In this document: positions 36,490 through 47,150 of the stretch, piece by piece | How positions within the stretch are numbered: position 1 is the first letter of the stretch | Layout: every line of letters starts with the position of its first letter | NCBI RefSeq assembly: GCF_014205215.1 | Contig: NZ_JACHNC010000001.1 | Span: forward strand, 3,167,001-3,231,000 | Direction of reading: 5' to 3' | Source of the DNA: Actinoplanes lobatus | GTDB lineage: Bacteria > Actinomycetota > Actinomycetes > Mycobacteriales > Micromonosporaceae | DNA: 64,000 bases | Program-made: the position numbers and the translations under genes | The notes under the pieces: generated by a model | What the model was told of the DNA's origin: nothing | Database searches by the model: none | The model's input: the letters and a program-made list of their open reading frames with translations, nothing else

Positions 36490-36990
36490 ATGTTCCGACG
36501 CAGCGGTGGCCAGTGTGTCGCCACGTTCGCGCACGATGAGGTGCGGGTCCTGCGGAAGGTGGCCGCTGAGGTGGTCGGCCTGCTGACCGACGGGATGGAT
36601 CACACCGATCCGGTGGTGTCCCGCCTCTTCCCGGACATCTATCCCGAGCTCCCGGAGGACTCGCAGGAGTTCCGCCTCTACACCGAGGGCGATCTCAAGA
36701 CCAGCAAGATCGACCAGGCCGGCGCGATCCTCGCGGCCCTGCCCGACGAGGGCGAGGGCGAGGTGCGGCTGGACGGTGAGGCGGCCGAGGCCTGGCTGCG
36801 CGCGATCAACGACGCCCGCCTGGCCATGGGCACCCGGCTGGAGATCCAGGCCGACACCGACCTGGGTGAGGAGCTGGACAACGCGGTCCTGGAGGACCCG
36901 GGTTCGAGCCGGGTGTTCCAGCTGTCGGTCTACGCCTACCTCGGCTATCTCCAGGAGTCGCTGCTCAACGCGCTTCCCGAGATCCGGTAG
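36490..36990 (+). CDS. DUF2017 domain protein
   Basis: A protein of 166 residues from ATG 36490, with GGGGAAGAAG directly upstream. It is an all-helical acidic protein with the family's DPVVSRLFPDIYPE and VYAYLGYLQESLLNAL segments. The family almost always sits beside clpS in actinobacteria (Rv1332 in M. tuberculosis). The function is unknown. Confidence 0.9.
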   Translation: MFRRSGGQCVATFAHDEVRVLRKVAAEVVGLLTDGMDHTDPVVSRLFPDIYPELPEDSQEFRLYTEGDLKTSKIDQAGAILAALPDEGEGEVRLDGEAAEAWLRAINDARLAMGTRLEIQADTDLGEELDNAVLEDPGSSRVFQLSVYAYLGYLQESLLNALPEIR

Positions 36991-37030
36991 GTGTGTGAAC
37001 CGCCACGGTGGGGCCCGGGAAATCTCACGG

Positions 37031-37036
37031 TAATGT
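37031..37036 (+). promoter_or_regulatory. -10 box (TAATGT) of mec, leaderless
   Basis: TAATGT, seven bases, then GTG 37044. It excludes the longer frame from 37008. Confidence 0.5.
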
Positions 37037-37043
37037 GAACGGC

Positions 37044-37466
37044 GTGCTGACCATCGACCGAGCGATCATCGACGCGATCGTCGCCCACGCCCGCCGGGAC
37101 CACCCGGACGAGGCCTGTGGCGTCGTGGCCGGAGAGATCGGCAGTGACGTGCCCCGTCGGCACATCCCGATGGACAATGCCGCGCGTTCGATGACGTTCT
37201 ACGAGTTCGACTCGATGGAGCACCTGCGGGTGTGGCGCGAGATGGACGACCTCGACGAGGAGCCGGTGGTCATCTACCACTCGCACACCGCGACCGAGGC
37301 CTATCCCTCCCGGACCGACGTCTCGTTCGCCGGCGAGCCGAACGCGCATTATCTCCTGGTCTCCACCCGCGAGCCGGACTCCGAGGAGATCCGGTCGTTC
37401 CGTATCGTGGACGGTGTGGTGACCGAGGAAGAGGTCAACATCGTGGATGCGACGGTGAAGGCGTGA
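37044..37466 (+). CDS. mec: Mec-type JAMM metalloprotease (CysO-cysteine peptidase)
   Basis: A protein of 140 residues from GTG 37044. The zinc motif is complete: Glu23 in DEACGVV, then His79-x-His81-x7-Ser89-x2-Asp92. In M. tuberculosis the homologue Mec+ (Rv1334) releases cysteine from the CysO-cysteine adduct made by CysM. The downstream genes here are cysO and cysM, so the same pathway is expected. Because this CysO carries residues beyond Gly-Gly, the enzyme might also trim the carrier (inference). Its stop overlaps the GTG of a short Cys-containing frame. Confidence 0.92.
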   Translation: MLTIDRAIIDAIVAHARRDHPDEACGVVAGEIGSDVPRRHIPMDNAARSMTFYEFDSMEHLRVWREMDDLDEEPVVIYHSHTATEAYPSRTDVSFAGEPNAHYLLVSTREPDSEEIRSFRIVDGVVTEEEVNIVDATVKA

Positions 37467-37540
37467 TTTCCACAGCTGTGCAGTCGTACATGTTCGGGCA
37501 GAGCCCGGCATCGGTCTTCTACGAGTGTCGCTGCCGGTAA
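37463..37540 (+). CDS. 25-codon leader ORF ending Cys-Arg-Cys-Arg before cysO-cysM
   Basis: GTG 37463 overlaps the mec stop as GTGA and opens a 25-codon frame that ends YECRCR and TAA. An internal ATG at 37490 gives a 16-codon version. It contains two cysteine codons (TGT, TGC) near the stop and lies 51 bases before cysO. Short cysteine-rich upstream frames are known in mycobacteria to attenuate cysteine genes when cysteine is plentiful. That role here is inferred; no protein evidence is available. Confidence 0.45.
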   Translation: MISTAVQSYMFGQSPASVFYECRCR

Positions 37541-37591
37541 AGCGACCAGGTAAAAGCCCGTCAAGTTCGACTTCTCTAGGAGATTCCAGCC

Positions 37592-38925
<1,334 letters not shown>

Positions 38926-38929
38926 GCCC

Positions 38930-39301
38930 TCAGTAGGCCAGCGCCACCATCACGTCGGCCGCCATCGGTGGGGCGGCGGCGAGCAGCAGGACCCAGGGCA
39001 GGAAGCGCCGGTGGATGGAGAGGAAGGCGGCCACCACCGGCGCCACGCTCAGCATGGTGAGCGCGGCCAGGGCGGGCAGGTACCAGGCCGGCGCCCCACC
39101 GAAGACGGCGATCACGGCGTAGAGGCCGACGCCGACCCCGCAGATCCCGAGCACGGTCCCGTAGAGGGCGATCGCGAGCACCCGGGCGGCGCCGGGCGCC
39201 GGATCATCCGGGGTGGGGAAGCGGAAGACCGCCGGTTCCTCCGGGTGCCGCTGCGGCGGCACCACGACGCGGGTGGTATGGCCCTGCTTCAGAGCGGTCA
39301 T
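38930..39301 (-). CDS. Small membrane protein, unknown function
   Basis: A protein of 123 residues. About 38 soluble residues (basic, Pro-rich) precede three hydrophobic helices (VLAIALYGTVLGICGVGVGL, YLPALAALTMLSVAPVVAAF, FLPWVLLLAAAPPMAADVMV). No family is recognised. It converges with cysM, four bases apart, and occupies the place where mycobacteria carry a rhomboid protease gene, but it lacks any rhomboid motif. Confidence 0.7.
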   Translation of the reverse strand: MTALKQGHTTRVVVPPQRHPEEPAVFRFPTPDDPAPGAARVLAIALYGTVLGICGVGVGLYAVIAVFGGAPAWYLPALAALTMLSVAPVVAAFLSIHRRFLPWVLLLAAAPPMAADVMVALAY

Positions 39302-39411
39302 GCCGCCTCCGTCCGACGACCTTCTTCGGCGTTCACCCAGAGCAACGCGGATAGATCACCGGACGTGACGGTGCAAAGGTGATGAGCTGGTCGAAGGTGC
39401 TGTGACGTGCG

Positions 39412-39429
39412 TTGTCGATTTAGCGACAA
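39412..39429. promoter_or_regulatory. Palindrome in the region upstream of the MBL-fold gene
   Basis: TTGTCG and CGACAA pair across ATTTAG, inside the AT-richest part of the 249-base gap between divergent genes (start codons at 39301 and 39551). It is an operator candidate for either gene. Confidence 0.3.
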
Positions 39430-39550
39430 ATCGATCAGTTGTTAACGCGAGACACTGGTCGGGGCGTACGCTTCGCACCGTGATTGACTGGTCGGTGGGG
39501 GTGTGGACGGCGATTTCGAAGCCGACCCAGTGTGAGCCAGAGGGACCCGG

Positions 39551-40297
39551 ATGCGACTAACCGTTCTCGGTTGTGCCGGCAGTTTTCCCGGCCCCGAGTC
39601 GGCTTGTTCGGCCTATCTCGTGGAGGCCGACGGGTTCCGGCTTCTGATCGACTTCGGTTCCGGGGCGCTCTCCGCCCTCCAGCGGTACTCGGACATGCGG
39701 CGCGTCGACGCCATCCTCCTCACCCACCTGCACTGCGATCACATGCTCGATGCGTGCACCTATGTGGTGGTCCGCCGCTACGACCCGGCCGGGCCGCTGC
39801 CGGCCGTGCCGGTCTACGCCCCGATGGGCGCCGCCGAGCGGATCGCCGCCGCCTACAGCACCGAGGGCGAGCCGGTCGACGACGTCTACACCTTCTACGG
39901 CCTCCAGCCGGGGACGTTCCCGATCGGGCCGCTGACGATCACCGTCGACCGGGTCAATCACCCCATCGAGACGTACGGCGTCCGCGTCGAACACAACGGC
40001 CGGGTGCTGACCTACTCGGCGGACACCGCACCCTGCGAGGCGCTGCTGCGCCTGGCCGCCGGCGCCGACCTGTTCCTGTGCGAGGCCAGCTATCAGGACG
40101 GTGTGGTCAATCCGCCCGACCTGCACCTGACCGGTGGAGAGGCGGGCGAGGCGGCCACCAAGGCGGATGTCGGAAAGCTGCTGTTGACCCATCTCGTCCC
40201 GGCGTGGGCGAGTGAGGCATCTATTGTGGAAGCGGCCACCGCCGCCTATGCGGGGCCGGTCGAAGTCGTCCGTCCCGGTGCCAGATACGATCTCTAG
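39551..40297 (+). CDS. MBL-fold hydrolase, Rv1339-like (putative cyclic-nucleotide phosphodiesterase)
   Basis: A protein of 248 residues. The metallo-beta-lactamase motif HxHxDH is at residues 59-64 (THLHCDHML). Further metal ligands lie in RVNHPIETYG, YSADTAPC and LTHLVP. In M. tuberculosis the gene between cysM/murI and rph is Rv1339, reported as an atypical cAMP phosphodiesterase. Position and sequence pattern here are the same. The activity is inferred from that relationship. Confidence 0.87.
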   Translation: MRLTVLGCAGSFPGPESACSAYLVEADGFRLLIDFGSGALSALQRYSDMRRVDAILLTHLHCDHMLDACTYVVVRRYDPAGPLPAVPVYAPMGAAERIAAAYSTEGEPVDDVYTFYGLQPGTFPIGPLTITVDRVNHPIETYGVRVEHNGRVLTYSADTAPCEALLRLAAGADLFLCEASYQDGVVNPPDLHLTGGEAGEAATKADVGKLLLTHLVPAWASEASIVEAATAAYAGPVEVVRPGARYDL

Positions 40298-40345
40298 GCC
40301 GGACGGGGGGTAGGACCGGGTAGTACGTGACCTTGGAGTTGTTGC

Positions 40346-41575
40346 ATGCGTATCGTTCGCCTGGCCAACTTCGTCACGGTTCACACCGGTGGCCTGCGTA
40401 CGGCACTGCGCCAGCTCGGCCGCGGCTACCAGGCCGCCGGTCACGAGGCGGTCCTCGTCATCCCCGGCCGCCGCTACTCCGACAAGATGACCAAGCAGGG
40501 CCGCGTCATCACGCTGCCCAGCGCCCCGCTGCCCCGCACCGGCGGCTACCGGGTCCTCGCCGGCCGCCGTGAGCTGGTCAAACTGCTGGACAGCCTGGAG
40601 CCGGACCGGATCGAGGTCTCCGACCGCACCACCCTGCGCTGGACCGGCAACTGGGCCCGGCAGCGCGGCGTCCGGTCGATGATGGTGTCCCACGAGAGCC
40701 TGGCCGGCCTGCTCGGCGTCTGGGGCATGCCGAAACGGGACGCCCTTGCCGACCGGTTCAACCGGCGCACCGCCGAGGCGTTCGACACGATCGTCTGCAC
40801 CACCTCGTTCGCCGCCGCCGAGTTCCGCCGGCTGGACGTGCCGAACCTGGTGGAGGTGCCGCTCGGGGTCGACCTCAAACTGTTCCACCCGAGCAAGATG
40901 GACGTCGCGGTGCGGTCCCGCTACGCCCGGCCGGACGAGCTGCTGATGGTCTACTGCAGCCGGCTGTCCGCGGCGAAACGGCCCGAGCTGGCCGTCGACA
41001 CGGTGGCCGCGCTGCGCAACGGCAAGGTGCCGGCGGTGCTGGTGATGGCCGGCGACGGGACCCGGCGGACCGCTCTGGCGTACCGGGCGGCCCGGCTGCC
41101 GGTCCGCTTCGCCGGGCACATCTCCGACCGTTCGGCCGTGGCCGCGCTGCTGGCCAGCGCCGACGTGGCGCTCTCACCCGGTCCGGTGGAGACGTTCGGC
41201 CTGGCGGCGCTGGAGGCGATGGCCTGTGGCACGCCGGTGGTGGTGAACGAGCAGAGTGCCCTTCCCGAGGTGGTCGGCGACGGCGGGATCGCGGCGGCCG
41301 GCACCGCCGAGGCGTTCGCCGACGCGGTCAGCCGGCTCATGGAACGACCCCGGGTGGAGCGCCGGGGCGCCGCCCGTGAACAGGCCGAACAGTACGGCTG
41401 GCCGGAGGCGGTCGCCGGGTTCCTCCAGGCGCACGAGGCGGTGCCCGCGCCGGCGGCCGCGCCCGCGCTGATCAGGCCCGCGGTGCCGTCCCGGCCGTAC
41501 CTCCCGTCGCCGCGGCGCACCACACCCGCCCGGGAGGCCGGGGCGGACGAAGCCGGTGCGGCCCGCTACGCATAG
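40346..41575 (+). CDS. GT4-type glycosyltransferase
   Basis: A protein of 409 residues with a GT-B fold. N-terminal: [30 protein letters not shown]-terminal donor-binding domain: [17 protein letters not shown], then [23 protein letters not shown] with the E-x7-E motif. Mannosyltransferase-like family 4 enzymes look like this; donor and acceptor are unknown. The last 45 residues are Pro/Ala-rich. It is inserted between the Rv1339-like gene and rph. Confidence 0.9.
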   Translation: MRIVRLANFVTVHTGGLRTALRQLGRGYQAAGHEAVLVIPGRRYSDKMTKQGRVITLPSAPLPRTGGYRVLAGRRELVKLLDSLEPDRIEVSDRTTLRWTGNWARQRGVRSMMVSHESLAGLLGVWGMPKRDALADRFNRRTAEAFDTIVCTTSFAAAEFRRLDVPNLVEVPLGVDLKLFHPSKMDVAVRSRYARPDELLMVYCSRLSAAKRPELAVDTVAALRNGKVPAVLVMAGDGTRRTALAYRAARLPVRFAGHISDRSAVAALLASADVALSPGPVETFGLAALEAMACGTPVVVNEQSALPEVVGDGGIAAAGTAEAFADAVSRLMERPRVERRGAAREQAEQYGWPEAVAGFLQAHEAVPAPAAAPALIRPAVPSRPYLPSPRRTTPAREAGADEAGAARYA

Positions 41576-41578
41576 GGT
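41573..41578 (+). promoter_or_regulatory. -10 box (TAGGGT) of rph, leaderless
   Basis: TAGGGT, seven bases, then ATG 41586. The T of this box is part of the stop codon of the upstream glycosyltransferase gene. Confidence 0.5.
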
Positions 41579-41585
41579 TGGGGGC

Positions 41586-42314
41586 ATGGCGCGACCCGAC
41601 GGCCGAGCGGCCGACCAGCTGCGGCCGGTGACCCTGTCCCGGCGATGGAGCATCCACCCCGAAGGTTCGGTGCTGGTGGAGTTCGGCAACACCCGGGTGC
41701 TGTGCACCGCGAGCGTCACCGAGGGGGTGCCGCGCTGGCGCAAGGGCTCCGGCCTCGGCTGGGTGACCGCGGAGTACGCGATGTTGCCCCGGGCCACGAA
41801 CACCCGCGGCGACCGGGAGAGCGTCAAGGGCAAGGTGGGCGGGCGCACCCAGGAGATCTCCCGCCTGATCGGCCGCAGCCTGCGCGCCTGCATCGACCTG
41901 AAGGCACTGGGGGAGAACTCGATCGTTCTCGACTGCGACGTGCTCCAGGCCGACGGCGGCACCCGGACAGCGGCGATCACCGGGGCCTATGTGGCGTTGC
42001 ACGACGCCGTCACCTGGCTGGCCGAGCGCAAGTCGCTGGCCGGGAAGATCGAGAAGGTGCTGCACACCTCCATCCAGGCGGTCAGCGTCGGCATCATCGA
42101 CGGCGAGGCCCGGCTCGATCTGATGTACGACGAGGACGTGACCGCCGAGGTCGACATGAACGTGGTCTGCACCGGCGGGGGCGACTTCGTCGAGGTGCAG
42201 GGGACGGGGGAGAACGGCGTGTTCCGCAGGGCCCAGCTGGACGCGATGCTCGACCTCGGTGTGCTCGGGTGTGCCGAGCTGGCCGCCGCGCAGGCTAAGG
42301 CGCTGGCCTCATGA
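41586..42314 (+). CDS. rph: Ribonuclease PH
   Basis: A protein of 242 residues. It has the phosphorolytic core: [56 protein letters not shown] and [17 protein letters not shown]. The enzyme trims tRNA 3' ends with phosphate. Its TGA overlaps the ATG of a 77-bp element, which separates it from rdgB. Confidence 0.97.
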   Translation: MARPDGRAADQLRPVTLSRRWSIHPEGSVLVEFGNTRVLCTASVTEGVPRWRKGSGLGWVTAEYAMLPRATNTRGDRESVKGKVGGRTQEISRLIGRSLRACIDLKALGENSIVLDCDVLQADGGTRTAAITGAYVALHDAVTWLAERKSLAGKIEKVLHTSIQAVSVGIIDGEARLDLMYDEDVTAEVDMNVVCTGGGDFVEVQGTGENGVFRRAQLDAMLDLGVLGCAELAAAQAKALAS

Positions 42315-42387
42315 GCGAGCTTGCGAGCGAATCATTCGGCTCAGTCTTGAACTCATGCCGGCACCGGAGCGAAGCGGAGGTGACGGC
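42311..42387 (+). repeat. 77-bp coupled mini-ORF element, copy 1 (rph-rdgB junction)
   Basis: Begins with ATGAGCGAGCTTGCGAGC, whose ATGA is also the rph stop, and ends just before the rdgB ATG. It encodes a 26-codon frame (starting MSELASES, containing RSEAEV) whose TGA (42389-42391) overlaps the rdgB start. A hairpin (GCCGGCACC / GGTGACGGC around GGAGCGAAGCGGA) lies in its second half. GGAGG sits seven bases before the rdgB ATG. Confidence 0.85.
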
Positions 42388-43002
42388 ATGAGCGCCCGGC
42401 TGCTGCTTGCGACCGCCAACAAGAAGAAGCTCGTCGAGTTGCAGCGCATCCTCGACGCGGCGCTCGGCGTGGCGCAGATCGAGCTGGTCGGTCTCGGCGA
42501 CTTCCCGAACTACCCGGACGTGCCGGAGACCGGCCTGACGTTCGGGGAGAACGCGCTGATCAAGGCCCGGGAGGGCGCTAAGCGTACCGGCCTGGCGACC
42601 GTCGCCGACGACTCCGGCCTGGCGGTGAACGCGCTCAACGGCATGCCCGGCGTGTTCAGTGCCCGCTGGTCCGGCGGGCACGGCGACGACCAGGCCAACT
42701 TGGACCTGGTGCTGGCCCAGGTCAGCGACCTGCCGGACGAGCACCGGGGCGCCGCGTTCGTGTGCGCGGCCGCCCTGGTCCTGCCGAACGGGCGTGAGCA
42801 CCTGGTCGAGGGCCGCCAGACCGGCCGGCTGCTGCGGTCCGGCCGCGGCGACGGCGGGTTCGGCTACGACCCGATCTTCGTGGGCGACGGCCAGGACCGG
42901 ACCAACGCCGAGCTCAGCCCGGGCGAGAAGGACGCCATCAGCCACCGCGGGAAGGCCTTCCGCGAGCTGGCCAAGGTGATCGCCAAGGAACTGCCCCGCT
43001 AG
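42388..43002 (+). CDS. rdgB: Non-canonical purine NTP pyrophosphatase (RdgB/HAM1)
   Basis: A protein of 204 residues. Motifs: LLATANKKKLVELQRIL, YPDVPETGLTFGENALIKA, ADDSGLAVNAL, MPGVFSARWSG and GFGYDPIF. It removes ITP and XTP from the nucleotide pool. The ATG at 42388 is the first base triplet after the 77-bp element, whose GGAGG is its ribosome-binding site. It ends abutting the stop of the convergent peptidase gene. Confidence 0.97.
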   Translation: MSARLLLATANKKKLVELQRILDAALGVAQIELVGLGDFPNYPDVPETGLTFGENALIKAREGAKRTGLATVADDSGLAVNALNGMPGVFSARWSGGHGDDQANLDLVLAQVSDLPDEHRGAAFVCAAALVLPNGREHLVEGRQTGRLLRSGRGDGGFGYDPIFVGDGQDRTNAELSPGEKDAISHRGKAFRELAKVIAKELPR

Positions 43003-44247
43003 CTATTCGCGGACCATGGTCAGGAGCCGGTCCAGGACGCGTTCCTCCCGGCCCAGACCGTCGTGGGCGTACTCGTTGGTGACCCACGGTCGCAGGTTCC
43101 CGATCGCGGCCGCGGTGGCCAGCGACATGTCCCGGTCCACGTACATGTCGTCGTGGTAGATCGCGGCCGCCACCGGAACCTCGTTGGCGGCCAGCCGCGC
43201 CGGGTCGTAGAGGGCCGGCCAGTCGGCCTTTCCGGCGATCCGGTCCGCGGCATCGGCGAGCGGCGCCAGGGCCGGATCCTCGGTGAAGTGCCAGGGATAG
43301 ATCATCTCCCCGGTGAACCGCACCGGCCCGCCCCGGTCCAGGTCGAACGCGCCGAACTCGGCCCGCACGCGCTGGGCCGCCCACCCGGTCGCCGCGCCCT
43401 GCCCGTAGATCGCCTCGTGCAGCACGGCGTAGAGCGGATCCTCGGCGAAGGAGACCACGGCGTCGACCCGGCGCAGGAACACCTCGGACAGCTCGGGCCC
43501 GGCGAACGCCTCCTCCAGCAGGTGGTGCAGTTGGTCGAAACGGGCCGCCGAACCCAGGCCGATGCCGAGCGCCTGGAACCGGTGCGGGGTGAGCCGGTCC
43601 CCGCCCGGCAGCCGCGCGTCCTGCTCCCGCAGCGCGTCCACCACCCGGCGGGCGATCGCCTCGTCCTCCGGATAGCGGGCGAAGTAGCGCTCGTTCTGCG
43701 CCAGCACCCGCGGGTAGGCGGCCCGGTACACGTCGTCCGCGGTCGCGGTCAGCCCCGGCAGCCCACCCGTGATGACCACCTCGCGCAGCCCTTCCGGCGC
43801 GAAACTCAGGTAGGTGACCGCACAGAACCCGCCGAAGCTCTGCCCCAGCACACTCCACGGCCGGTCGCCGGTCAGATGCCGCCGGAGCAGTTCCGCGTCG
43901 GCGACGATGGCGTCCGCCCGGAACCGGGCGAGATGGGCGGCCGGGTCGCCGATCCCCGCCAGCGTCTGCCGGGTGAGCGGCGTGCTGCGCCCGGTGCCGC
44001 GCTGGTCGAGCAGCACCACCCGGTAGTCACGGGCCGCCCGGCGCAGCCACACCGGCAGTTCCCGGGGCGCCCGGTGTCCCGGACCACCCTGGAGGAAGAG
44101 CAGGAACGGCCGGCCTTCGGCCGCCGGATCGGCCTCCCGCACCTCCCGCGCGAAGATCTCGATGCGCGGTCCGTCCGGATCCCCGTGAACCAGGGGTACG
44201 GCCAGCGTGTGCTCGGCGAAGACGAGCCCGGAATGACGATGGATCAC
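43003..44247 (-). CDS. Alpha/beta hydrolase, proline iminopeptidase-like (S33)
   Basis: A protein of 414 residues. Oxyanion motif LQGGPGHRAP, LLDQRGTGRSTPL, the nucleophile elbow VLGQSFGGFCAVTYL and a late Asp/His pair (YHDDMYVD, NEYAHDGLG). This is the S33 prolyl aminopeptidase pattern and length. It probably releases N-terminal proline from peptides; no signal peptide. Stop codons of this gene and rdgB are directly adjacent. Confidence 0.85.
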   Translation of the reverse strand: MIHRHSGLVFAEHTLAVPLVHGDPDGPRIEIFAREVREADPAAEGRPFLLFLQGGPGHRAPRELPVWLRRAARDYRVVLLDQRGTGRSTPLTRQTLAGIGDPAAHLARFRADAIVADAELLRRHLTGDRPWSVLGQSFGGFCAVTYLSFAPEGLREVVITGGLPGLTATADDVYRAAYPRVLAQNERYFARYPEDEAIARRVVDALREQDARLPGGDRLTPHRFQALGIGLGSAARFDQLHHLLEEAFAGPELSEVFLRRVDAVVSFAEDPLYAVLHEAIYGQGAATGWAAQRVRAEFGAFDLDRGGPVRFTGEMIYPWHFTEDPALAPLADAADRIAGKADWPALYDPARLAANEVPVAAAIYHDDMYVDRDMSLATAAAIGNLRPWVTNEYAHDGLGREERVLDRLLTMVRE

Positions 44248-44315
44248 TCCCCGATCCTGCCGTATCCACCGCCCTCATCAGCGACAGGCGGTCCCGGTGA
44301 GTGCCCTCCGGGAGG

Positions 44316-45851
44316 TCAGCTGAGCGGGCCGACCGTCGTCTCGATGGCGGTGCGCAGGGCCGGGCCGGCGACCACGGCGCGGGTCTGTTCCAGGACCGGG
44401 GCCAGGAACACGTCCGGGCCGGGAGCGCCGGCGAACGGCTCGACGGCGGCCAGCGCGGCCCGCCCGGCCGGGGAGGCGGTGAGCGGGGCGCGCAGTTGCA
44501 GGCCGCGGACGGCGGAGAGCAGTTCCACGGCGAGCAGGCTGGTCAGGTTGTCCAGGACGGTCCGCAGCTTCTTGGCGGCCGCCCAGCCCATCGACACGTG
44601 GTCCTCCTGCATGCCGCTGGTCGGCAGGGAGTCCACCGAGGCCGGCGACGCGAGGCGGCGGTTCTCGGCGACGATCCCGGCCGCCGTGTACTGGGCGATC
44701 ATCAGGCCCGAGTTGACGCCCGCGTCCGGCGACAGGAACGGCGGCAGGTCGCGGGAGCGGGTCACGTCGAGCAGCCGGTCCACCCGGCGTTCGGCGATCG
44801 CGCCCACCTCGGCGGCCGCGATGGCCAGGAAGTCGGCGGCGAACCCGAGCGGCGCCCCGTGGAAGTTGCCGGTCGACTCGACCCGCCCGTCCGGCAGCAC
44901 CACCGGGTTGTCCACCACCGACACGAGCTCGCGTGAGCTGACCAAAAGCGCGAAGTCGAGGGTGTCCCGGGCCGCCCCGGCCACCTGCGGGGCGCACCGT
45001 ATCGAGTAGGCGTCCTGTACGGCGTGCGCCAGGTCGTCGCGGTGCGAGTCCATGATCGCCGAGCCCTGGAGCAGCCGGTGGATGTTCGCGGCCGACGCGG
45101 CCTGCCCCGGGTGCGGCCGGATCTCGTGCAGTTCCGGCAGGAACGGCCGTTCCGAGCCGAGCATCGCCTCGATGGCGAGCGCCGCCGTCACGTCGGCCAT
45201 GGTGAACAGGTGCCGGGCGTCGGTGATCGCCAGCAGCAGCATGCCGAGCATGCCGTCGGTGCCGTTGATCAGCGCGAGGCCCTCCTTCGCGGCCAGGTCG
45301 AGCGGTTGCAGCCCGGCGGCGCGCAGTGCCTCCGCCCCGGCGATCCGGGAGCCGTCCTTGCCGACCACCCAGCCCTCGCCGAGCAGCACCAGCGCGCAGT
45401 GCGCGAGCGGCGCCAGGTCACCGGAGGCGCCGAGCGAGCCGTGTTCCGGCACCCACGGCGTGATGTCGTGGTTGAGCAGGTCCACGAGGCCCTGGGCGAG
45501 CACCGGCCGCACCCCGGAACGACCCAGGGCCAGCGACCGGACCCGCAGCAGCATCATGGCCCGCACCACTTCGCGGGGCATCGGCGCGCCGATCCCGGCG
45601 GCGTGCGAACGGATCAGCGCGTGCTGGAGCTCGGCCCGCCGGGACGGGTCGATCGACGTGCTGGCGAGCGCGCCGAATCCGGTGGACACGCCGTAGACGG
45701 GCCGCCCGGACGCCTCGATGCCGTCGACGATGGCCCGGCTCGCGGCCATCGCCTCGACGGCGGCGGGTGCGATCTCGACGCGGGCGTCGGTGCGGGCCAC
45801 GGCGACGACGTCGGCGGCGGACACACCGGTGGAAAGAACAGTGACGATCAT
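44316..45851 (-). CDS. hutH: Histidine ammonia-lyase
   Basis: A protein of 511 residues from ATG 45851. The MIO prosthetic-group triad is Ala142-Ser143-Gly144 in GSLGASGDLAPL. Other motifs are YGVSTGFG, INGTDGM and TSGMQEDHVSMGWAAA. It converts histidine to urocanate, the first step of the pathway, yet is the last gene of this operon. Its ribosome-binding site is supplied by the adjacent 77-bp element. Confidence 0.96.
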   Translation of the reverse strand: MIVTVLSTGVSAADVVAVARTDARVEIAPAAVEAMAASRAIVDGIEASGRPVYGVSTGFGALASTSIDPSRRAELQHALIRSHAAGIGAPMPREVVRAMMLLRVRSLALGRSGVRPVLAQGLVDLLNHDITPWVPEHGSLGASGDLAPLAHCALVLLGEGWVVGKDGSRIAGAEALRAAGLQPLDLAAKEGLALINGTDGMLGMLLLAITDARHLFTMADVTAALAIEAMLGSERPFLPELHEIRPHPGQAASAANIHRLLQGSAIMDSHRDDLAHAVQDAYSIRCAPQVAGAARDTLDFALLVSSRELVSVVDNPVVLPDGRVESTGNFHGAPLGFAADFLAIAAAEVGAIAERRVDRLLDVTRSRDLPPFLSPDAGVNSGLMIAQYTAAGIVAENRRLASPASVDSLPTSGMQEDHVSMGWAAAKKLRTVLDNLTSLLAVELLSAVRGLQLRAPLTASPAGRAALAAVEPFAGAPGPDVFLAPVLEQTRAVVAGPALRTAIETTVGPLS

Positions 45852-46005
45852 GCCGCCACCTCCGCTTCGCTCCGGCGTCGACATGATTTCAAAACTGAGT
45901 TCAATGATTCACTCGCAAGCTCGCTCATGCCGCCACCTCCGCTTCGCTCCGGCGTCGACATGATTTCAAAACTGAGTTCAATGATTCACTCGCAAGCTCG
46001 CTCAT
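45852..46005 (-). repeat. 77-bp element, copies 2 and 3 in tandem (hutI-hutH junction)
   Basis: Two copies (45929-46005 and 45852-45928) are identical to each other. Each encodes a 26-codon frame starting MSELASES. The ATGA overlaps run in series: hutI stop with the first ATG, first stop with the second ATG, second stop with the hutH ATG. The pair inserts exactly 154 bases without breaking stop/start coupling. GGAGG lies before each ATG. Confidence 0.88.
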
Positions 46006-47150
46006 TGCGGCACTCCGTGGTGCAGAACGGTTCGGATCAGGGGGACACCCGGCCGGTAGGCCAGGTGCAGGTGCGAGGGCGCGTCCAGGACGATCAGGTC
46101 GGCGCGGGCGCCGATCGAGACCCGGCCCAGGTCGGTGCGGCGCAGGGCGGTCGCGCCACCCAGGGTCGCCGCCGCGACCGCTTCGCTCGGTGTCAACCGC
46201 ATCTCCCGTACGGCGAGAGCGATGCAGAACGGCATCGACGACGTGTACGACGACCCCGGATTGCAGTCGGTGGCCAGCGCGACGGTGACGCCCGCGTCCA
46301 GCAGCCGCCGCCCGTCCGGGTAGGGCGACCGGGTGGAGAACTCGGCGCCCGGCAGCAGCGTGGCCACCGTGTCCGAGGAGGCGAGCGCGTCCACGTCGGC
46401 GTCGTCGAGGTGGGTGCAGTGGTCGGCGCTGGCCGCCCCCAGCTCCACGGCCAGGCGCACACCCGGCCCGGGGCCCAGCTGGTTGGCGTGCAGCCGCAGG
46501 CCCAGCCCGTGTTTCGCGCCGGCCAGCAGGACGGCGCGGGCCTGATCGGCGTCGAAGGCGCCGCGCTCACAGAACACGTCGACCCATTTCGCGTACGGCG
46601 CGACGGCCTCCACCATCTCCCCGCACACCAGGTCCACATAGTCGCCGGGGCGGTCCGCGTACTCGGCCGGAACCACGTGCGCCCCGAGGAACGTGGTCTC
46701 CTCGACGATCTCGGCGGCCACCCGCACGGACCGCTGCTCGTCGGCGACGCTCAGGCCGTACCCCGATTTGATCTCGATCGTGGTGGTGCCCTGCCGCAGC
46801 GCCTCGCCCACCAGGCGCCGCGCATTGCGGCGCAGCTCGTCGTCGGACGCGGCGCGGGTGGCGGCGACGGTGGTCCGGATGCCGCCGCCGGTGTACGCCT
46901 CCCCGGCCATCCGCGCCCCGAACTCGGCCGCCCGGTCACCCGCGAAGACCAGGTGCGCGTGGCTGTCCACGAAGCCGGGCAGCACGGCGGCGCCGTCCGC
47001 GTCCAGCGCCGAGTCGGCGGCCGGCGCGGACGAGACCGGCCCGATCCAGGCGATCCGGTCGTCCTCCACCACGACGGCGACGTCGTGCACGATCCCCAGC
47101 CCGGGATCGTTGGTGAACAGCTCACCGATGTTGGTGACCAGGAGACTCAT
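46002..47150 (-). CDS. hutI: Imidazolonepropionase
   Basis: A protein of 382 residues from ATG 47150. An amidohydrolase-fold enzyme with the metal motif [38 protein letters not shown] and [11 protein letters not shown]. It hydrolyses imidazolonepropionate to formiminoglutamate. The start overlaps the hutF stop as ATGA, the intact form of the junction that elsewhere in this operon is interrupted by 77-bp elements. Confidence 0.95.
   Translation of the reverse strand: MSLLVTNIGELFTNDPGLGIVHDVAVVVEDDRIAWIGPVSSAPAADSALDADGAAVLPGFVDSHAHLVFAGDRAAEFGARMAGEAYTGGGIRTTVAATRAASDDELRRNARRLVGEALRQGTTTIEIKSGYGLSVADEQRSVRVAAEIVEETTFLGAHVVPAEYADRPGDYVDLVCGEMVEAVAPYAKWVDVFCERGAFDADQARAVLLAGAKHGLGLRLHANQLGPGPGVRLAVELGAASADHCTHLDDADVDALASSDTVATLLPGAEFSTRSPYPDGRRLLDAGVTVALATDCNPGSSYTSSMPFCIALAVREMRLTPSEAVAAATLGGATALRRTDLGRVSIGARADLIVLDAPSHLHLAYRPGVPLIRTVLHHGVPQ

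Noticed and set aside
38930..39301. A rhomboid protease as in the mycobacterial block
   Set aside because: Only three hydrophobic helices and no GxSG or catalytic His motif.
42311..42387. The 77-bp elements as insertion sequences or classical MITEs
   Set aside because: They lack terminal inverted repeats at their ends and no transposase is present in the window; the boundaries coincide with stop/start overlaps rather than a usual target duplication.
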